Source: Planctomycetota bacterium
Lineage (GTDB): Bacteria; Planctomycetota; UBA1135; GCA-002686595
Length of the DNA: 64,000 bases
Reading direction: 5' to 3'
Assembly: GCA_016220085.1 (NCBI GenBank)
Contig: JACRIN010000015.1
Coordinates: 62,001 to 126,000 of the forward strand
The notes beneath the pieces were generated by a model. It was not told where the DNA came from. It searched no databases and saw nothing but the letters and a program-made list of their open reading frames with translations. The translations under genes were made by a program, and so were the position numbers. Shown here piece by piece: positions 1 to 8,692 of the stretch (the stretch's first letter is position 1; each line of letters begins with the position of its first letter).

Positions 1-352
1 CGACGAGCTCGAGCTCGCGCTCCACGCGACGCACCGCGAGCGTCGCCCAACGCGCGACGGACGCGAGCCCGTCGCGTTCGACGCGCTCGACCAGCGTGTC
101 GGCGTCGAGCCCCGCGGCGAGCACGCCGAAGAGCCAGCCGACCTCGTGGACGTCGCCCGAGATGCGCGCCAGGTCGGGCGAGAACTCGGCGGCACGGCCG
201 CTGCGCAAGAGCTCGTCGATTCCGACCAACACCTGCGTCGCGTTGTTCACGCGGTGCAGAAGCACAGGCAACAGCGCGCGCGCGGCGGCGTCGAGAGCGC
301 GCGCGGCGCTCGGCACGCAGTCGCCGGGCTGCGGTCGGGCTTCGGGTTCCAC
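1..352 (-). CDS. Partial gene, possible histidine phosphotransfer/kinase N-terminus
   Basis: The gene runs off the left edge; about 117 N-terminal residues are visible, reading left from a GTG at 352. No ATG is available in this frame and the tRNA at 405-490 limits any upstream extension. Residues 27-45 read LLPVLLHRVNNATQVLVGI, with His33 and Asn36-Asn37 placed as in the H-x-x-N-N phosphoacceptor helix of DHp-type histidine kinase or phosphotransfer domains. The remainder is Ala/Arg/Glu-rich and probably helical. The signalling role is inferred from this one motif; the ATPase domain, if any, lies outside the window. It could equally be an unrelated helical protein. Confidence 0.45.
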   Translation of the reverse strand, partial: MEPEARPQPGDCVPSAARALDAAARALLPVLLHRVNNATQVLVGIDELLRSGRAAEFSPDLARISGDVHEVGWLFGVLAAGLDADTLVERVERDGLASVARWATLAVRRVERELELV

Positions 353-404
353 GCAGATCGCCTCGGCGCCGCGAGCGCGGTCAGGGCGCGCGGCAAGGAA
401 TGAT

Positions 405-490
405 TGGTGCCGAGGCGGGGACTTGAACCCCGACTCCCTTGCGGGAAATGGATTTTGAATCCATCGCGTCTGCCATTTCGCCACCCCGGC
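405..490 (-). tRNA. tRNA-Leu (anticodon CAA)
   Basis: On the minus strand the acceptor GCCGGGG pairs with CCTCGGC, followed by discriminator A and an encoded CCA (405-407). The anticodon stem ATGGA/TCCAT closes a loop TTCAAAA, giving anticodon CAA. The long variable arm (TTCCCGCAAGGGAG) and discriminator A are those of leucine tRNAs. Confidence 0.95.
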
Positions 491-503
491 ACACGGGACG
501 GAG

Positions 504-532
504 ATGATGCCGCGCGCGGGGCGCTGTGTCCA
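504..532 (-). promoter_or_regulatory. Promoter of tRNA-Leu(CAA)
   Basis: On the minus strand TGGACA (527-532) is separated by 17 bases from CATCAT (504-509). These match the sigma-70 consensus at 5/6 and 4/6 positions. Start of transcription would fall near 497, about 7 bases before the mature tRNA. Confidence 0.6.
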
Positions 533-566
533 CCGCCTCGCGATGTCGCGTCGCGACGTGGGTTCG

Positions 567-1304
567 CTACGCGAAGAGCGCGAGCTCGAGCCCGCGAGCG
601 ACGCCGTCGCAGCGCGCCGCGTAGCGCAGCGCCGCGACGATCCCGGGCGCGAACGCCGCCGGCCCGCTCATGTCGTGGCGCAACGTCAACGTCTCGCCCG
701 GACCGGCGAGCACGACCTCTTGATGCGCGTAGAGTCCGGAGAGTCGCAGCGAGTGGATCGTCGTCCCTCCCACGCGCTCGCCGCGCGCCGGCTCTCGCGC
801 GGCTTCGCGCACGTCCGGGTCCGCGCCGCGAGCGAGCGCCATGCGTCGCGCGGTCTCGAGCGCGGTGCCGCTCGGCGCGTCCCTCTTGCGCGGGTGGTGC
901 CCTTCGACGATCTCCGCCTCGGCGAAGTGCTTCGCGGCTTGGACGGCGAAGAGCTGCAGCAAGACCGAACCGAGGCTGAAGTTCGGCACGACGAGGCCGC
1001 CGAGCCCGCGCTCGCGCGCGACGCGATCGAGCTCCGCGTTCTCGGCGTCGGTGACGCCGCTGGTCGCGATCAGGGGCCGGACCCCGGCGGCGAGCAACGC
1101 GAGTCCGTGGCGCGCGCCTTGGCCCGCGACCGTCGCCTCGAAGGCGATGCGCGCGCCGCTCGAGACGATCGACGCTCCCCAGTCGTCGCCGCGGCCGTAC
1201 GCCGCGACGAGCTCGAACTCGCTCGATCCGCGGACGAGTTCGCACGCGAAGCGACCGAGCCGACCGTTCGCGCCGATCACCGCGACGGCGAGCTTCGCGC
1301 TCAC
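567..1304 (-). CDS. dapB: 4-hydroxy-tetrahydrodipicolinate reductase
   Basis: DapB reduces 4-hydroxy-tetrahydrodipicolinate with NAD(P)H in the cytoplasmic lysine/diaminopimelate pathway. The 245-residue protein opens with a Rossmann dinucleotide motif (VIGANGRLGR) and contains the family signature EIVEGHHPRKRDAPSGTA, with the catalytic His-His and Lys. It is close to the usual length (about 240-270). The GTG start at 1304 overlaps the ddl stop by four bases (GTGA), so the two genes are probably translationally coupled. Both products feed peptidoglycan synthesis (diaminopimelate and D-Ala-D-Ala), which explains the pairing. Confidence 0.95.
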   Translation of the reverse strand: MSAKLAVAVIGANGRLGRFACELVRGSSEFELVAAYGRGDDWGASIVSSGARIAFEATVAGQGARHGLALLAAGVRPLIATSGVTDAENAELDRVARERGLGGLVVPNFSLGSVLLQLFAVQAAKHFAEAEIVEGHHPRKRDAPSGTALETARRMALARGADPDVREAAREPARGERVGGTTIHSLRLSGLYAHQEVVLAGPGETLTLRHDMSGPAAFAPGIVAALRYAARCDGVARGLELALFA

Positions 1305-2365
1305 GGCGCGCGTCTCCGTCGCGCGAGCGCTTCCTCGGCGAGACCGAGGCACAGCGAACGGTAGTCGATGCCCACGACCGAGGCTTCCTGCGGCAAGAGC
1401 GACCGCGGCGTCAACCCGGGCAGCGTGTTGACTTCGAGCAGCACGGGATCGCCATGCGCGGGCACGATGAAGTCGGTGCGCGAGTAACCCGAGCAACGCG
1501 CGGCGTCGTGCGCGGCGCGCGCGAGCGCTTGCACGCGAGCGCAGACCTCGGCGGAGAGCGACCGCGGCGGGCAGAACTCCTGCGCTCCGTTCGCCGAGTA
1601 CTTCTCCTCGTAGTCGAAGAACGCACCGGCGCGCGGCTGGATCTCGACCGGAGGGAGCACCTGCGACGAATCGTCCGCGCCGACGAGCACGCCGCAAGAA
1701 ACTTCGACGCCGGAGATCCGCGCTTCGACCAGCGCGTCGTCACCGATCGCGAAGACCGCCGCGAGCGCCGCCTCGAGCCCATCGAGCGTCCTCAACGCCG
1801 TGGTCGCGACCGAGGAACCGCCGGAACGCGGCTTGACGAACCAACCGGAGTCCCCGAGCTCCGCGACGCGGGTGCGCAGCGCAGTGGGCTCGCACCGCCA
1901 CTCCGCGGCCGACACGCACGCGCCGGGCGCGACACGCAAGCCCTTCTGCGCGACGACGCCGCGCAGCGCGAGCTTGTCCATGCAAAGCGCCGACGCCTGC
2001 GCGCCGGACCCGGTGTACGCGATGCCCTGGAGCTCGAGCCAGCCCTGCAACGTGCCGTTCTCTCCGTCGCCGCCGTGCAGACCGAGGAAGAGCACGTCGA
2101 GCGGCGCGAGCGCTCGCAACGCCTCGCCCGGCGCGAGCGCCTCGCCGCCAACGAGCCAACGGCCGCCCGCGTCGATCTCGACCGCGCTCACACGCTTCGG
2201 TCCGAGTCCGTCGTCGCCGTTCGCGAGCGCCGCGGCGACGTCACGGCCTGTGATCAAGGAAACCGCGCGCTCGCCCGACGTGCCGCCGAAGACGACGGCG
2301 ACGTGCACGCGAGCGAGCGCGTTGCTGTTGGCGCGCGTGACGAATTCGACCGACGGCAGGTTCAT
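1301..2365 (-). CDS. ddl: D-alanine--D-alanine ligase
   Basis: This ATP-grasp ligase joins two D-alanines for the peptidoglycan stem peptide. The 354-residue protein shows the N-terminal VVFGGTSGERAVSL, a GLHGGDGENGTLQG segment, the central WFVKPRSGGSSV ATP-binding lysine region and the C-terminal FIVPAHGDPVLLEVNTLPGL metal-binding motif. I place the start at the ATG at 2365, seven bases after the upstream pyrophosphorylase stop, because the longer frame adds only Arg/Ser-rich noise. It sits in a minus-strand run with dapB and a UDP-sugar pyrophosphorylase, a cell-envelope precursor context. Confidence 0.95.
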   Translation of the reverse strand: MNLPSVEFVTRANSNALARVHVAVVFGGTSGERAVSLITGRDVAAALANGDDGLGPKRVSAVEIDAGGRWLVGGEALAPGEALRALAPLDVLFLGLHGGDGENGTLQGWLELQGIAYTGSGAQASALCMDKLALRGVVAQKGLRVAPGACVSAAEWRCEPTALRTRVAELGDSGWFVKPRSGGSSVATTALRTLDGLEAALAAVFAIGDDALVEARISGVEVSCGVLVGADDSSQVLPPVEIQPRAGAFFDYEEKYSANGAQEFCPPRSLSAEVCARVQALARAAHDAARCSGYSRTDFIVPAHGDPVLLEVNTLPGLTPRSLLPQEASVVGIDYRSLCLGLAEEALARRRRAP

Positions 2366-2372
2366 CGTGACC

Positions 2373-3767
2373 TCACGCGTAGACGTGCCCTTTGTCGTCG
2401 ACGCGCGGCTTCGGCGCCGGCGCGCAGAGGAACGCCTCGCGGTGATCGGCGAGCACCGGATCGATCTCGACCGGGTGCACGCCGTCGCCGGTCGGCTTCG
2501 GCAGCGGCAGCCCACGCGCGGAGACCCATTCGGCATGCAGGCGGCAGAGATCCGCGCGGCACGTCGCGGGCGAATCCTCGCCTTCCGCGTTCTTGACCGG
2601 GCTGAACTCGTGCGCGCGCGCGACCTCGAGCGTCACCGAGCTCGGGCTCTTCGGTAACGCATCGAACACAAAGGTCTCGAACTTCGCACCTTGCTTCTGC
2701 GTCGCCGCGCCGCGGTCCCACACGTTCATCGACTTGCGCGCGACGTGCCAAGGGAGCTTCAAACCGCCGGTGGTCAGGCTCTCGACGAAACCGACGTCGA
2801 GCACGTGCATCGCGATGTTGCCAGCGCCGTAGAGCAGCTCGCCGCGCGCGTCGCGCGCCTCGCGCGCTTCCACCGGCAAGTCGGAGTACTCGATGCAGCT
2901 CGTGCGCCCGTCGACGAGCCCGATCACGCCGACCTTCTCCGCCGCGTTGCGCTTCGCGACGACCTTGCTCGACATCCCTGCGCCCGCGAGCAAGTGCAGG
3001 CCGAGGAACAGCGGGTCCGCCGGCGGCGCGAGCGGGTTGTCGACCTGGAAGTACGAGAGTTGCTCGACGCCGCGTCGTCGCGCGTCGGCGAGCGCGCCGG
3101 AGCGTTCGAGCGCGAGCAGCGTGCCGCCATGGCCGTTGGGCGAGAGGAAGAGTCGCCCTGGGCCCGAGAACAGGATGCGGCCCTCGAAATCGAGCGCGGG
3201 CACTGTCTCTTGGCTGAAGAAGAACACTTCGCCGCGGTCGAGCCCGAACCAGTCGTGCTCCGCGAAGAACGCCCGCGTCGGCGCATCGTTCGCCGGCGAC
3301 GTCATCACGTACCACGGCACGGGACGGCCGTAGCGATTGCGCGCGGCGAGCAGGCGGCTCGCGTGCCAACCGAACAGCGACCGATCGGTCACCGGCCCGA
3401 TGCGATACGCGCCCTTCGGTCCGTCGTAGCCGAGACGCGAGGCCTGACCGCCGGCGACGAGCACGTAGCCGACACGGCCTTGACGCAGGAGCTCCTCGCC
3501 CGCTGCGTGCGCTCGCCGCGCGCGTTCGTCGGCGCGCGCATCGCGGCGCAGCGCGAAGACGTCGGGCGGTCGAATCTCTCCGCCGCCCTGCGGCTCCTTC
3601 GCCGACAAGAGCTTCGCGAAGTGAGCGACGAGCTCGAAATCGATCGACTCGACCTCGTCGAGGAACGTCGCGCGCGCGCGAGGCTCCAGCTCGGAGAAGT
3701 GGTCGAAGAGATGCGCCTGGCCAGCGGCCTGGGCGCGCGTTCGCAACGATTGCTCGCGGGTTTGCAT
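2373..3767 (-). CDS. UDP-sugar pyrophosphorylase (UDPGP/UAP1 family)
   Basis: Members of this family transfer UMP from UTP to a hexose-1-phosphate or N-acetylhexosamine-1-phosphate. The nucleotide-binding motif LVAGGQASRLGYDGPKG lies at residues 103-119, and the family segments ending SPNGHGG and VDNPLAPPADP follow. The 464-residue length and N-terminal helical extension fit the eukaryote-like UAP1 branch (UDP-GlcNAc/GalNAc) better than the short bacterial GalU type. Substrate choice is inferred; the neighbouring ddl and dapB suggest UDP-GlcNAc for cell envelope, but UDP-glucose cannot be excluded. The ATG at 3767 follows the dehydrogenase stop by two bases. Confidence 0.85.
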   Translation of the reverse strand: MQTREQSLRTRAQAAGQAHLFDHFSELEPRARATFLDEVESIDFELVAHFAKLLSAKEPQGGGEIRPPDVFALRRDARADERARRAHAAGEELLRQGRVGYVLVAGGQASRLGYDGPKGAYRIGPVTDRSLFGWHASRLLAARNRYGRPVPWYVMTSPANDAPTRAFFAEHDWFGLDRGEVFFFSQETVPALDFEGRILFSGPGRLFLSPNGHGGTLLALERSGALADARRRGVEQLSYFQVDNPLAPPADPLFLGLHLLAGAGMSSKVVAKRNAAEKVGVIGLVDGRTSCIEYSDLPVEAREARDARGELLYGAGNIAMHVLDVGFVESLTTGGLKLPWHVARKSMNVWDRGAATQKQGAKFETFVFDALPKSPSSVTLEVARAHEFSPVKNAEGEDSPATCRADLCRLHAEWVSARGLPLPKPTGDGVHPVEIDPVLADHREAFLCAPAPKPRVDDKGHVYA

Positions 3768-3769
3768 GG

Positions 3770-4717
3770 CTACGGATGGACCTCGATCAGGACTTTGAGC
3801 GTACCGCGCCGTGCCGCGTGCTCGAAGGCTCGTTCGGCATCCGAGAGCGCGTAACGAGCGACGATCAGCCGCTCGACGGTGATCGTGCCGGACGCGAGCA
3901 CGGCGAGCGCGGGCTCGAAGCGGCCGCAACGCGAGCCGACCAGGCGCAACTCGTCGACGACGAGCGGCGCGAGCTCGACGCGGGTCGCGCGCTCGGTCGT
4001 GGACTTCAGGACGACCGTGCCTCGCGGGCGGACGCGCGGCAAGAGCGCGGGGAGCGCGTCGGGATCGCCGCTCGCCTCGACGGCGAGATCGAAGCCGCCG
4101 CCCGAGCGTTCCAGGGGCCCGACGTGCTCGACGACGACCCCGGTCAGGCCGTTGCGTTCGGGGTGACGACCCGCGAGCGTGACCGCGAGCCCCGCGCGCG
4201 CGAGCACGTGCGCGCAGAGCAGGCCGAGCTTGCCGTCGCCGACGACCAGCGCGCGCGCGCCGGGAACGAGCGCGCACGCTTCCGCGAGCGCGAGCGCGGC
4301 CGCGAGCGGCTCGGTGAACACCGCGGCGTCGTCGCCGACCGAGTCAGGCACCTCGCGCAGGTTCCGCGCGGGCAAGCGGAGCTCCTCCGCGAGCGCGCCC
4401 GGCCGACCCAGGATGCCGAGCACGCTGCGCCGCGGGCAATGGCGGTCGCCGCCCGCCAGGCACGTCGGACAGCAACCGCACGCGGCGTTGATCTCCCCCA
4501 CCACGCGTCGGCCGCGCAGCGCGCCCTCGAGCGCGACCCCGACGAACTCGTGGCCGGGCACGCCGCGAAAGCCCATGTAGCCGCGCGCGAGAGCGAGGTC
4601 GGTCGAACACAACCCGACCTTGGAAACGCGAACCCGCACCTCGCCTTCCTCGGGCGTCGGTGCGGGAACGTCATCGCGAAGACGCACGCCGCGCTCGTCG
4701 ACGAGCAAGGCTCGCAC
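3770..4717 (-). CDS. Zinc-dependent medium-chain alcohol/polyol dehydrogenase
   Basis: This is a cytoplasmic NAD(P)-dependent dehydrogenase of the MDR superfamily. Visible features are the catalytic-zinc region GLCSTDLAL and GHEFVG, the structural zinc cluster C-x2-C-x2-C-x7-C (CGCCPTCLAGGDRHC), and a Rossmann segment ALVVGDGKLGLL. At 315 residues it is somewhat short for the family (about 340-380). The start is a GTG at 4717. The substrate cannot be read from the sequence. It is the second gene of a close minus-strand run that continues into the pyrophosphorylase two bases downstream, so co-transcription is likely. Confidence 0.85.
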   Translation of the reverse strand: MRALLVDERGVRLRDDVPAPTPEEGEVRVRVSKVGLCSTDLALARGYMGFRGVPGHEFVGVALEGALRGRRVVGEINAACGCCPTCLAGGDRHCPRRSVLGILGRPGALAEELRLPARNLREVPDSVGDDAAVFTEPLAAALALAEACALVPGARALVVGDGKLGLLCAHVLARAGLAVTLAGRHPERNGLTGVVVEHVGPLERSGGGFDLAVEASGDPDALPALLPRVRPRGTVVLKSTTERATRVELAPLVVDELRLVGSRCGRFEPALAVLASGTITVERLIVARYALSDAERAFEHAARRGTLKVLIEVHP

Positions 4718-4735
4718 GCTGCGTCGGTCGGTCGG

Positions 4736-5086
4736 TCAGCGACCGACCTTCTCGGCGCTGCGGTCTTCCGACAGCAGCTCGAGGAGCTTCTGGTTGAAAT
4801 CGGTCAGCGCTTGGACGCGCTTCTCGAGCTTGATCTGGCGCAGCACGAGTTTCTCGATCACGTTCGGCAGGATCGCTTCGCGCGTGTAGTTGTTGATCAT
4901 GTTGATGATCTCAGCGCGGTTGGCGTCTGCCAGCTTGTGGAAGTGGTAGTGGAACTTCTGCTTCAGCACGTCGTCGGTGACGTGGAGGCATTCCTTCGTC
5001 AGCTCTTCCACGCTCTGCTTGTCGTGTTCCAGGTGGAAGACTTGGAGCTTGTATTGGTGGAGCAGGTCCTGGAACTTCTTGTGCAC
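4736..5086 (-). CDS. Unknown 116-residue helical protein
   Basis: I do not recognise this protein. It is His-, Lys- and Leu-rich with no signal peptide, and heptad-like spacing (VHKKFQDLLHQYKLQVFHL, then VIEKLVLRQIKLEKRVQAL) suggests a helical or coiled-coil cytoplasmic protein. The GTG at 5086 is chosen because GGAG stands eight bases upstream, whereas the longer frame to 5164 crosses two hairpins and gives an Arg/Pro-rich lead. Its lower GC content and ordinary codon pattern differ from the shadow frames around it, which supports a real gene. It ends 18 bases before the dehydrogenase start, at the head of the cell-wall run. Confidence 0.7.
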   Translation of the reverse strand: MHKKFQDLLHQYKLQVFHLEHDKQSVEELTKECLHVTDDVLKQKFHYHFHKLADANRAEIINMINNYTREAILPNVIEKLVLRQIKLEKRVQALTDFNQKLLELLSEDRSAEKVGR

Positions 5087-5098
5087 GGTGACGACTCC

Positions 5099-5136
5099 GG
5101 CCCCGTCGGGGCGTAGTTGCCGGCCCCGTCGGGGCC
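5099..5136. repeat. Two direct copies of a palindromic GC hairpin
   Basis: The near-palindrome GGCCCCGTCGGGGC occurs at 5099-5112 and again at 5122-5135, 23 bases apart. Each copy can fold into a five- to six-pair hairpin with a three-base loop. In the minus-strand transcript the inner copy ends immediately before the GGAG ribosome-binding site of the 116-residue gene, so it could influence its translation or act as a weak terminator for the fab cluster. Confidence 0.6.
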
Positions 5137-5239
5137 GAGTGGGTTCGGGCGAGGCGCGGCGCACGCGAGCGGCGGCCGGGCCGACGAGAGAGAGGGTAAA
5201 CGGATTCTACCGGGCCCGTGACTGCGACGAAAGCCGCAC

Positions 5240-6481
5240 TCAGTCAGGCTTTCCGACGCAGATGCAGACGTTGTGGCCGCCGAAGCCGAGCGAGTTCGAA
5301 ATCGCGTTGCGGACGACGAGCTCGCGCGCGCTGCCCGGCACGTAGTCGAGGTCGCAGGCCGGATCGCGCGTCGTCCAGTTGCGCGTCGGGTGGACGACGT
5401 TGCGATGGACGGAGAGCGCGGTGACGACGAGTTCGATTGCCGCCGACGCGCCGAGCAGGTGCCCAATCATCGACTTCGTCGACGACATGGAGATCTTGTG
5501 CGCGTGATCGCCGAGCGCCATCTTCACGGCCTTGGTCTCGATCGCGTCGTTGTACTCGGTGCTGGTGCCGTGCGCGTTGACGTAGTCGACCTGCGTCGGA
5601 TCGACCTTCGCGTGTCGCAGCGCTTCGCGGATCGCGCGCGCCGGCCCCTTGCCGTCCTCCTGCGGCGCCGTGATGTGGAACGCATCGTCGGTCGAGCCGT
5701 AGCCCTTGACCTCGGCGTAGATCTTCGCGCCGCGCTTCTTCGCGCGCTCGTACTCCTCGAAGACGAGGATGCCGCAGCCTTCCCCCATCACGAAGCCGTC
5801 GCGGTCCTTGTCGAACGGACGCGACGCGGCGCCCGGATCGTCGTTGCGGGTCGAAAGCGCCCGCGCGGAGCAGAAGCCCGCGAGCCCGAGGCGCGTCGTC
5901 GCCGATTCCGCGCCGCCGGTGATCACCAGGTCGCAGTCGCCCCACTGGATCGCCCGCCAGGCCATGCCCATCGCGTGGCCGGCCGACGCGCATGCGCTCG
6001 ACGTCGTGAAGCACGTCCCGAGCAGACCGTTGTCGATCGCGACCTGACCCGCGACGGCGTTCGCCATGATGCGCGGGATGAAGTGCGGGCTGACGCGGCG
6101 CGGGCCCTTCTCGAGCAGCCCGAGGAACTGCTCCTCAATGCCGGTGATGCCGCCGATGCCGGTCGCCACGATCGCGCCGTAGCGTTCGCGCGCCTCATCG
6201 GGCTCGTTCTTGACGTCGAGCCCCGCGTCGCGGAGCGCCTCGCGCGTCGCGACCAACGCCCACATCGTGAACGGGTCGAGCTTGCGCATGTCCGGTACGG
6301 AGAAATGCGCCGCCGGCTCAAACTGGACGTTGCCCGCGAAGTGGACCGCGTAGTCCTTGGTGTCGAAGTTGGTGATCAGCCCGACGCCGTTCTCACCGTT
6401 CAGCATCCGACGGAAGGTCGTCTCCACGTCGTTGCCGAGCGGATTGATCGTGCCCAAACCAGTGATCACCACACGACGCAT
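5240..6481 (-). CDS. fabF: 3-oxoacyl-ACP synthase II
   Basis: FabF condenses malonyl-ACP with growing acyl-ACP in type II fatty-acid synthesis. The 413-residue protein has Cys164 in FTTSSACASAGHA, and the two active-site histidines in NAHGTSTEYND and STKSMIGHLLGAS, in the usual order. Start is the ATG at 6481 (MRRVVITGLG), which matches family N-termini; the longer frame is not needed. It is the last gene of the minus-strand cluster rpmF-plsX-fabH-fabD-fabG-acpP-fabF, immediately after its substrate carrier acpP. Confidence 0.97.
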   Translation of the reverse strand: MRRVVITGLGTINPLGNDVETTFRRMLNGENGVGLITNFDTKDYAVHFAGNVQFEPAAHFSVPDMRKLDPFTMWALVATREALRDAGLDVKNEPDEARERYGAIVATGIGGITGIEEQFLGLLEKGPRRVSPHFIPRIMANAVAGQVAIDNGLLGTCFTTSSACASAGHAMGMAWRAIQWGDCDLVITGGAESATTRLGLAGFCSARALSTRNDDPGAASRPFDKDRDGFVMGEGCGILVFEEYERAKKRGAKIYAEVKGYGSTDDAFHITAPQEDGKGPARAIREALRHAKVDPTQVDYVNAHGTSTEYNDAIETKAVKMALGDHAHKISMSSTKSMIGHLLGASAAIELVVTALSVHRNVVHPTRNWTTRDPACDLDYVPGSARELVVRNAISNSLGFGGHNVCICVGKPD

Positions 6482-6577
6482 GTGCGCACCTTTCGCGAGG
6501 ACTTGGAGCCGGACTCCAGCGACCACGCTCGGCCCGTCGGTCGCGCCGACTCCGCCGAACGAGGCGCGGACGGAACG

Positions 6578-6817
6578 CTAGCTCTTCGACTTGATGTACT
6601 TGATCGCGTCGCCGACCGACTGGATCTTCTCGGCGTCCTCGTCCGGGATCGAGATCTCGAACTCGTCCTCGAACTCCATGACCAGCTCGACCGTATCGAG
6701 CGAGTCCGCGCCGAGGTCGTTGATGAACGACGTCTCTTGCGTGATCTTGTCGGGCGTGGTGCCCATTTGATCGCACACGATCTTGATCACACGTTCCTCA
6801 ACCGACGGGTTCGTCAC
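6578..6817 (-). CDS. acpP: Acyl carrier protein
   Basis: This is a 79-residue acidic carrier whose phosphopantetheine serine lies in the motif [17 protein letters not shown]. It holds acyl intermediates for FabD, FabH, FabG and FabF, all encoded beside it. The start is a GTG at 6817 with TGGAGG seven bases upstream. The length is normal for the family. Confidence 0.97.
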   Translation of the reverse strand: MTNPSVEERVIKIVCDQMGTTPDKITQETSFINDLGADSLDTVELVMEFEDEFEISIPDEDAEKIQSVGDAIKYIKSKS

Positions 6818-6855
6818 CTTGATGCCTCCAGGGGGGATAAAACGGGGGTCTTTGG

Positions 6856-7611
6856 CTAGATCGATAGCCCACCATCGACGACCAGGGTCTGGCCGGTGAT
6901 GTAGGCGCCGCCCGGACCGACCAGGAAGTCGACCGCGAGCGCGATCTCCTCCGTCGTTCCGATGCGGTCGAGCGGAATGGACTCGAGCAGTCCGGCGCGG
7001 GCTTTTTCGTCCAGCGCGGCGGTCATGTCGGTCTCGATGAATCCGGGGGCGACGGCGTTGACGCACACGCCGCGCGACGCGAGCTCCTTGGCGAGCGAAC
7101 GCGTCAGGCCGATCAGGCCCGCCTTGCTCGCGGCGTAGTTCGACTGCCCGGCGTTGCCGGTCAGGCCGACCACCGACGAGATGTTGACGATGCGGCCGTG
7201 CGACTTCATCAGCGTGCGCGCGCCGGCGCGGCAGAAGTTCCACGCGCCCTTCAGGTTGGTCGCGATCACCTGGTCGAACTCGTCCTCGCTCATCCGCAGG
7301 ATGAGCTGGTCGCGCGTGATGCCGGCGTTGTTGACCAGGATGTCGAGGCCACCGAACTCGGCGACGACCTGGTTGACGAGCTCGGTCACCGCCGCGGTGC
7401 GCGCCGCGTCGACTCCGAACGGCGACGCCTTGACCCCGAACGCGGCGCACTGCTCGGCGGTGTCGCGCGCGCGGTCGGCGCTGGTCGCGACGCAGGCGAC
7501 CTTGGCACCGCGGCGGGCGAGCTTCAACGCGATCGCCCGGCCGATGCCGCGCGAGGCGCCGGTCACCAAAGCCACGCGGCCGTCGAGGTGTCGATCGAGG
7601 TTCTGAGTCAC
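6856..7611 (-). CDS. fabG: 3-oxoacyl-ACP reductase
   Basis: FabG is the NADPH-dependent short-chain dehydrogenase that reduces 3-oxoacyl-ACP. The 251-residue protein has the cofactor motif TGASRGIG at residues 17-24, NNAG, the catalytic Ser in NISSVVG and the Tyr-x3-Lys in NYAASKAG. The start is taken as the GTG at 7611. It is followed after 38 bases by acpP and preceded by fabD, as in many bacterial fatty-acid clusters. Confidence 0.96.
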   Translation of the reverse strand: MTQNLDRHLDGRVALVTGASRGIGRAIALKLARRGAKVACVATSADRARDTAEQCAAFGVKASPFGVDAARTAAVTELVNQVVAEFGGLDILVNNAGITRDQLILRMSEDEFDQVIATNLKGAWNFCRAGARTLMKSHGRIVNISSVVGLTGNAGQSNYAASKAGLIGLTRSLAKELASRGVCVNAVAPGFIETDMTAALDEKARAGLLESIPLDRIGTTEEIALAVDFLVGPGGAYITGQTLVVDGGLSI

Positions 7612-7706
7612 GTTCTGGAGAAGAAGCGGTGCCGATTCGAGCGCCGAGGGGGCGCCATTGCAAGCAGTTTCGAGCGCGCGCGGGGCCCTGGCGGAGGAGC
7701 GTGGAA

Positions 7707-8624
7707 TCAGGTGGCGAGGTCCGCGGGCGTCGCTGCGGAGCGTACGACGGCTTCCGGCGCGATCTTGCCCAAGAGCCCCGCCAGCACTTTGCCGGGGCCG
7801 GGCTCGAGGTAGCGCGTGATCCCTCGGGCGACCGCGCCGCGCATGCTCTTCTCCCATCGCACGGGTGCGCACACTTGCTGCGCGAGATTCGCACGGATGC
7901 GTGCAGGCTCCCGCTCGGGCTCGCCGGTCACGTTGGTGACGAAGAGCACGCGCGGCGCGCGGATCGTCACCTCGGCGAGCGCTCGCTCGAGCCGGAGAGC
8001 CGCCGGCCGCATGCACTCGCTGTGGAAGCCGCCGGCGACCACCAGGCGCCGCGTGCGACGGACTCCGTGATCCTTCGCCGCCGCTTCGACCGCATCGAGC
8101 GCGGCGATCTCGCCCGCGACCACGATCTGGCCCGGCGCGTTCAGATTCGCGACCGAGCAGATGCCCTTCGTCGCGCCGACCGCGGCCAGCGCGAACGCTT
8201 GCTCCTCGGTCGCGCCCATCAAGCTGACCATCGAGCTCGGGATCTTCTGGCTCGCGTCCTGCATCGCTTCGCCGCGCAGCCGCACGAGCCGCAGCGCGTC
8301 GTCGAAGTCGAGCGCATCGGCGAACCACAGCGCCGTGTACTCACCGAGCGAGAGCCCGGCGCTGAGCGCCGCGGTCGCCGGGTCGTAGCCGCGTTCGCGG
8401 AGCACGTTCACGATCGCCGCGCTCGTGACGAAGATGCCGGGCTGGGCGATGTCGGTCCGGTTGACCTCCTCGCCCTTCGACCAGCACGCGTCCTCGAGCG
8501 AGAACCCGAGCACCCTGCTCGCGCGCGCGAACGTCTCGCGCGCCGTCGGAAACGCCTCGCACCAATCGCGGCCCATGCCCTCGAATTGGGCACCTTGGCC
8601 GGGGAACAGCACGCCTTCGCTCAT
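7707..8624 (-). CDS. fabD: Malonyl-CoA:ACP transacylase
   Basis: FabD loads malonyl groups onto ACP. The 305-residue protein starts [13 protein letters not shown], has the nucleophilic serine at position 92 in GLSLGEYTA and the partner histidine in GGFHSECM. Length and motif order are typical. The ATG start at 8624 lies 68 bases after fabH. An unusually Ala/Arg-rich 95-base spacer separates it from fabG. Confidence 0.96.
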   Translation of the reverse strand: MSEGVLFPGQGAQFEGMGRDWCEAFPTARETFARASRVLGFSLEDACWSKGEEVNRTDIAQPGIFVTSAAIVNVLRERGYDPATAALSAGLSLGEYTALWFADALDFDDALRLVRLRGEAMQDASQKIPSSMVSLMGATEEQAFALAAVGATKGICSVANLNAPGQIVVAGEIAALDAVEAAAKDHGVRRTRRLVVAGGFHSECMRPAALRLERALAEVTIRAPRVLFVTNVTGEPEREPARIRANLAQQVCAPVRWEKSMRGAVARGITRYLEPGPGKVLAGLLGKIAPEAVVRSAATPADLAT

Positions 8625-8692
8625 CGCTCGCCTCCTTGGTTCACCAAGCGTTCACCACGCATGCGTCGGGTTGCCGATCGCGCCGGTCGCGC

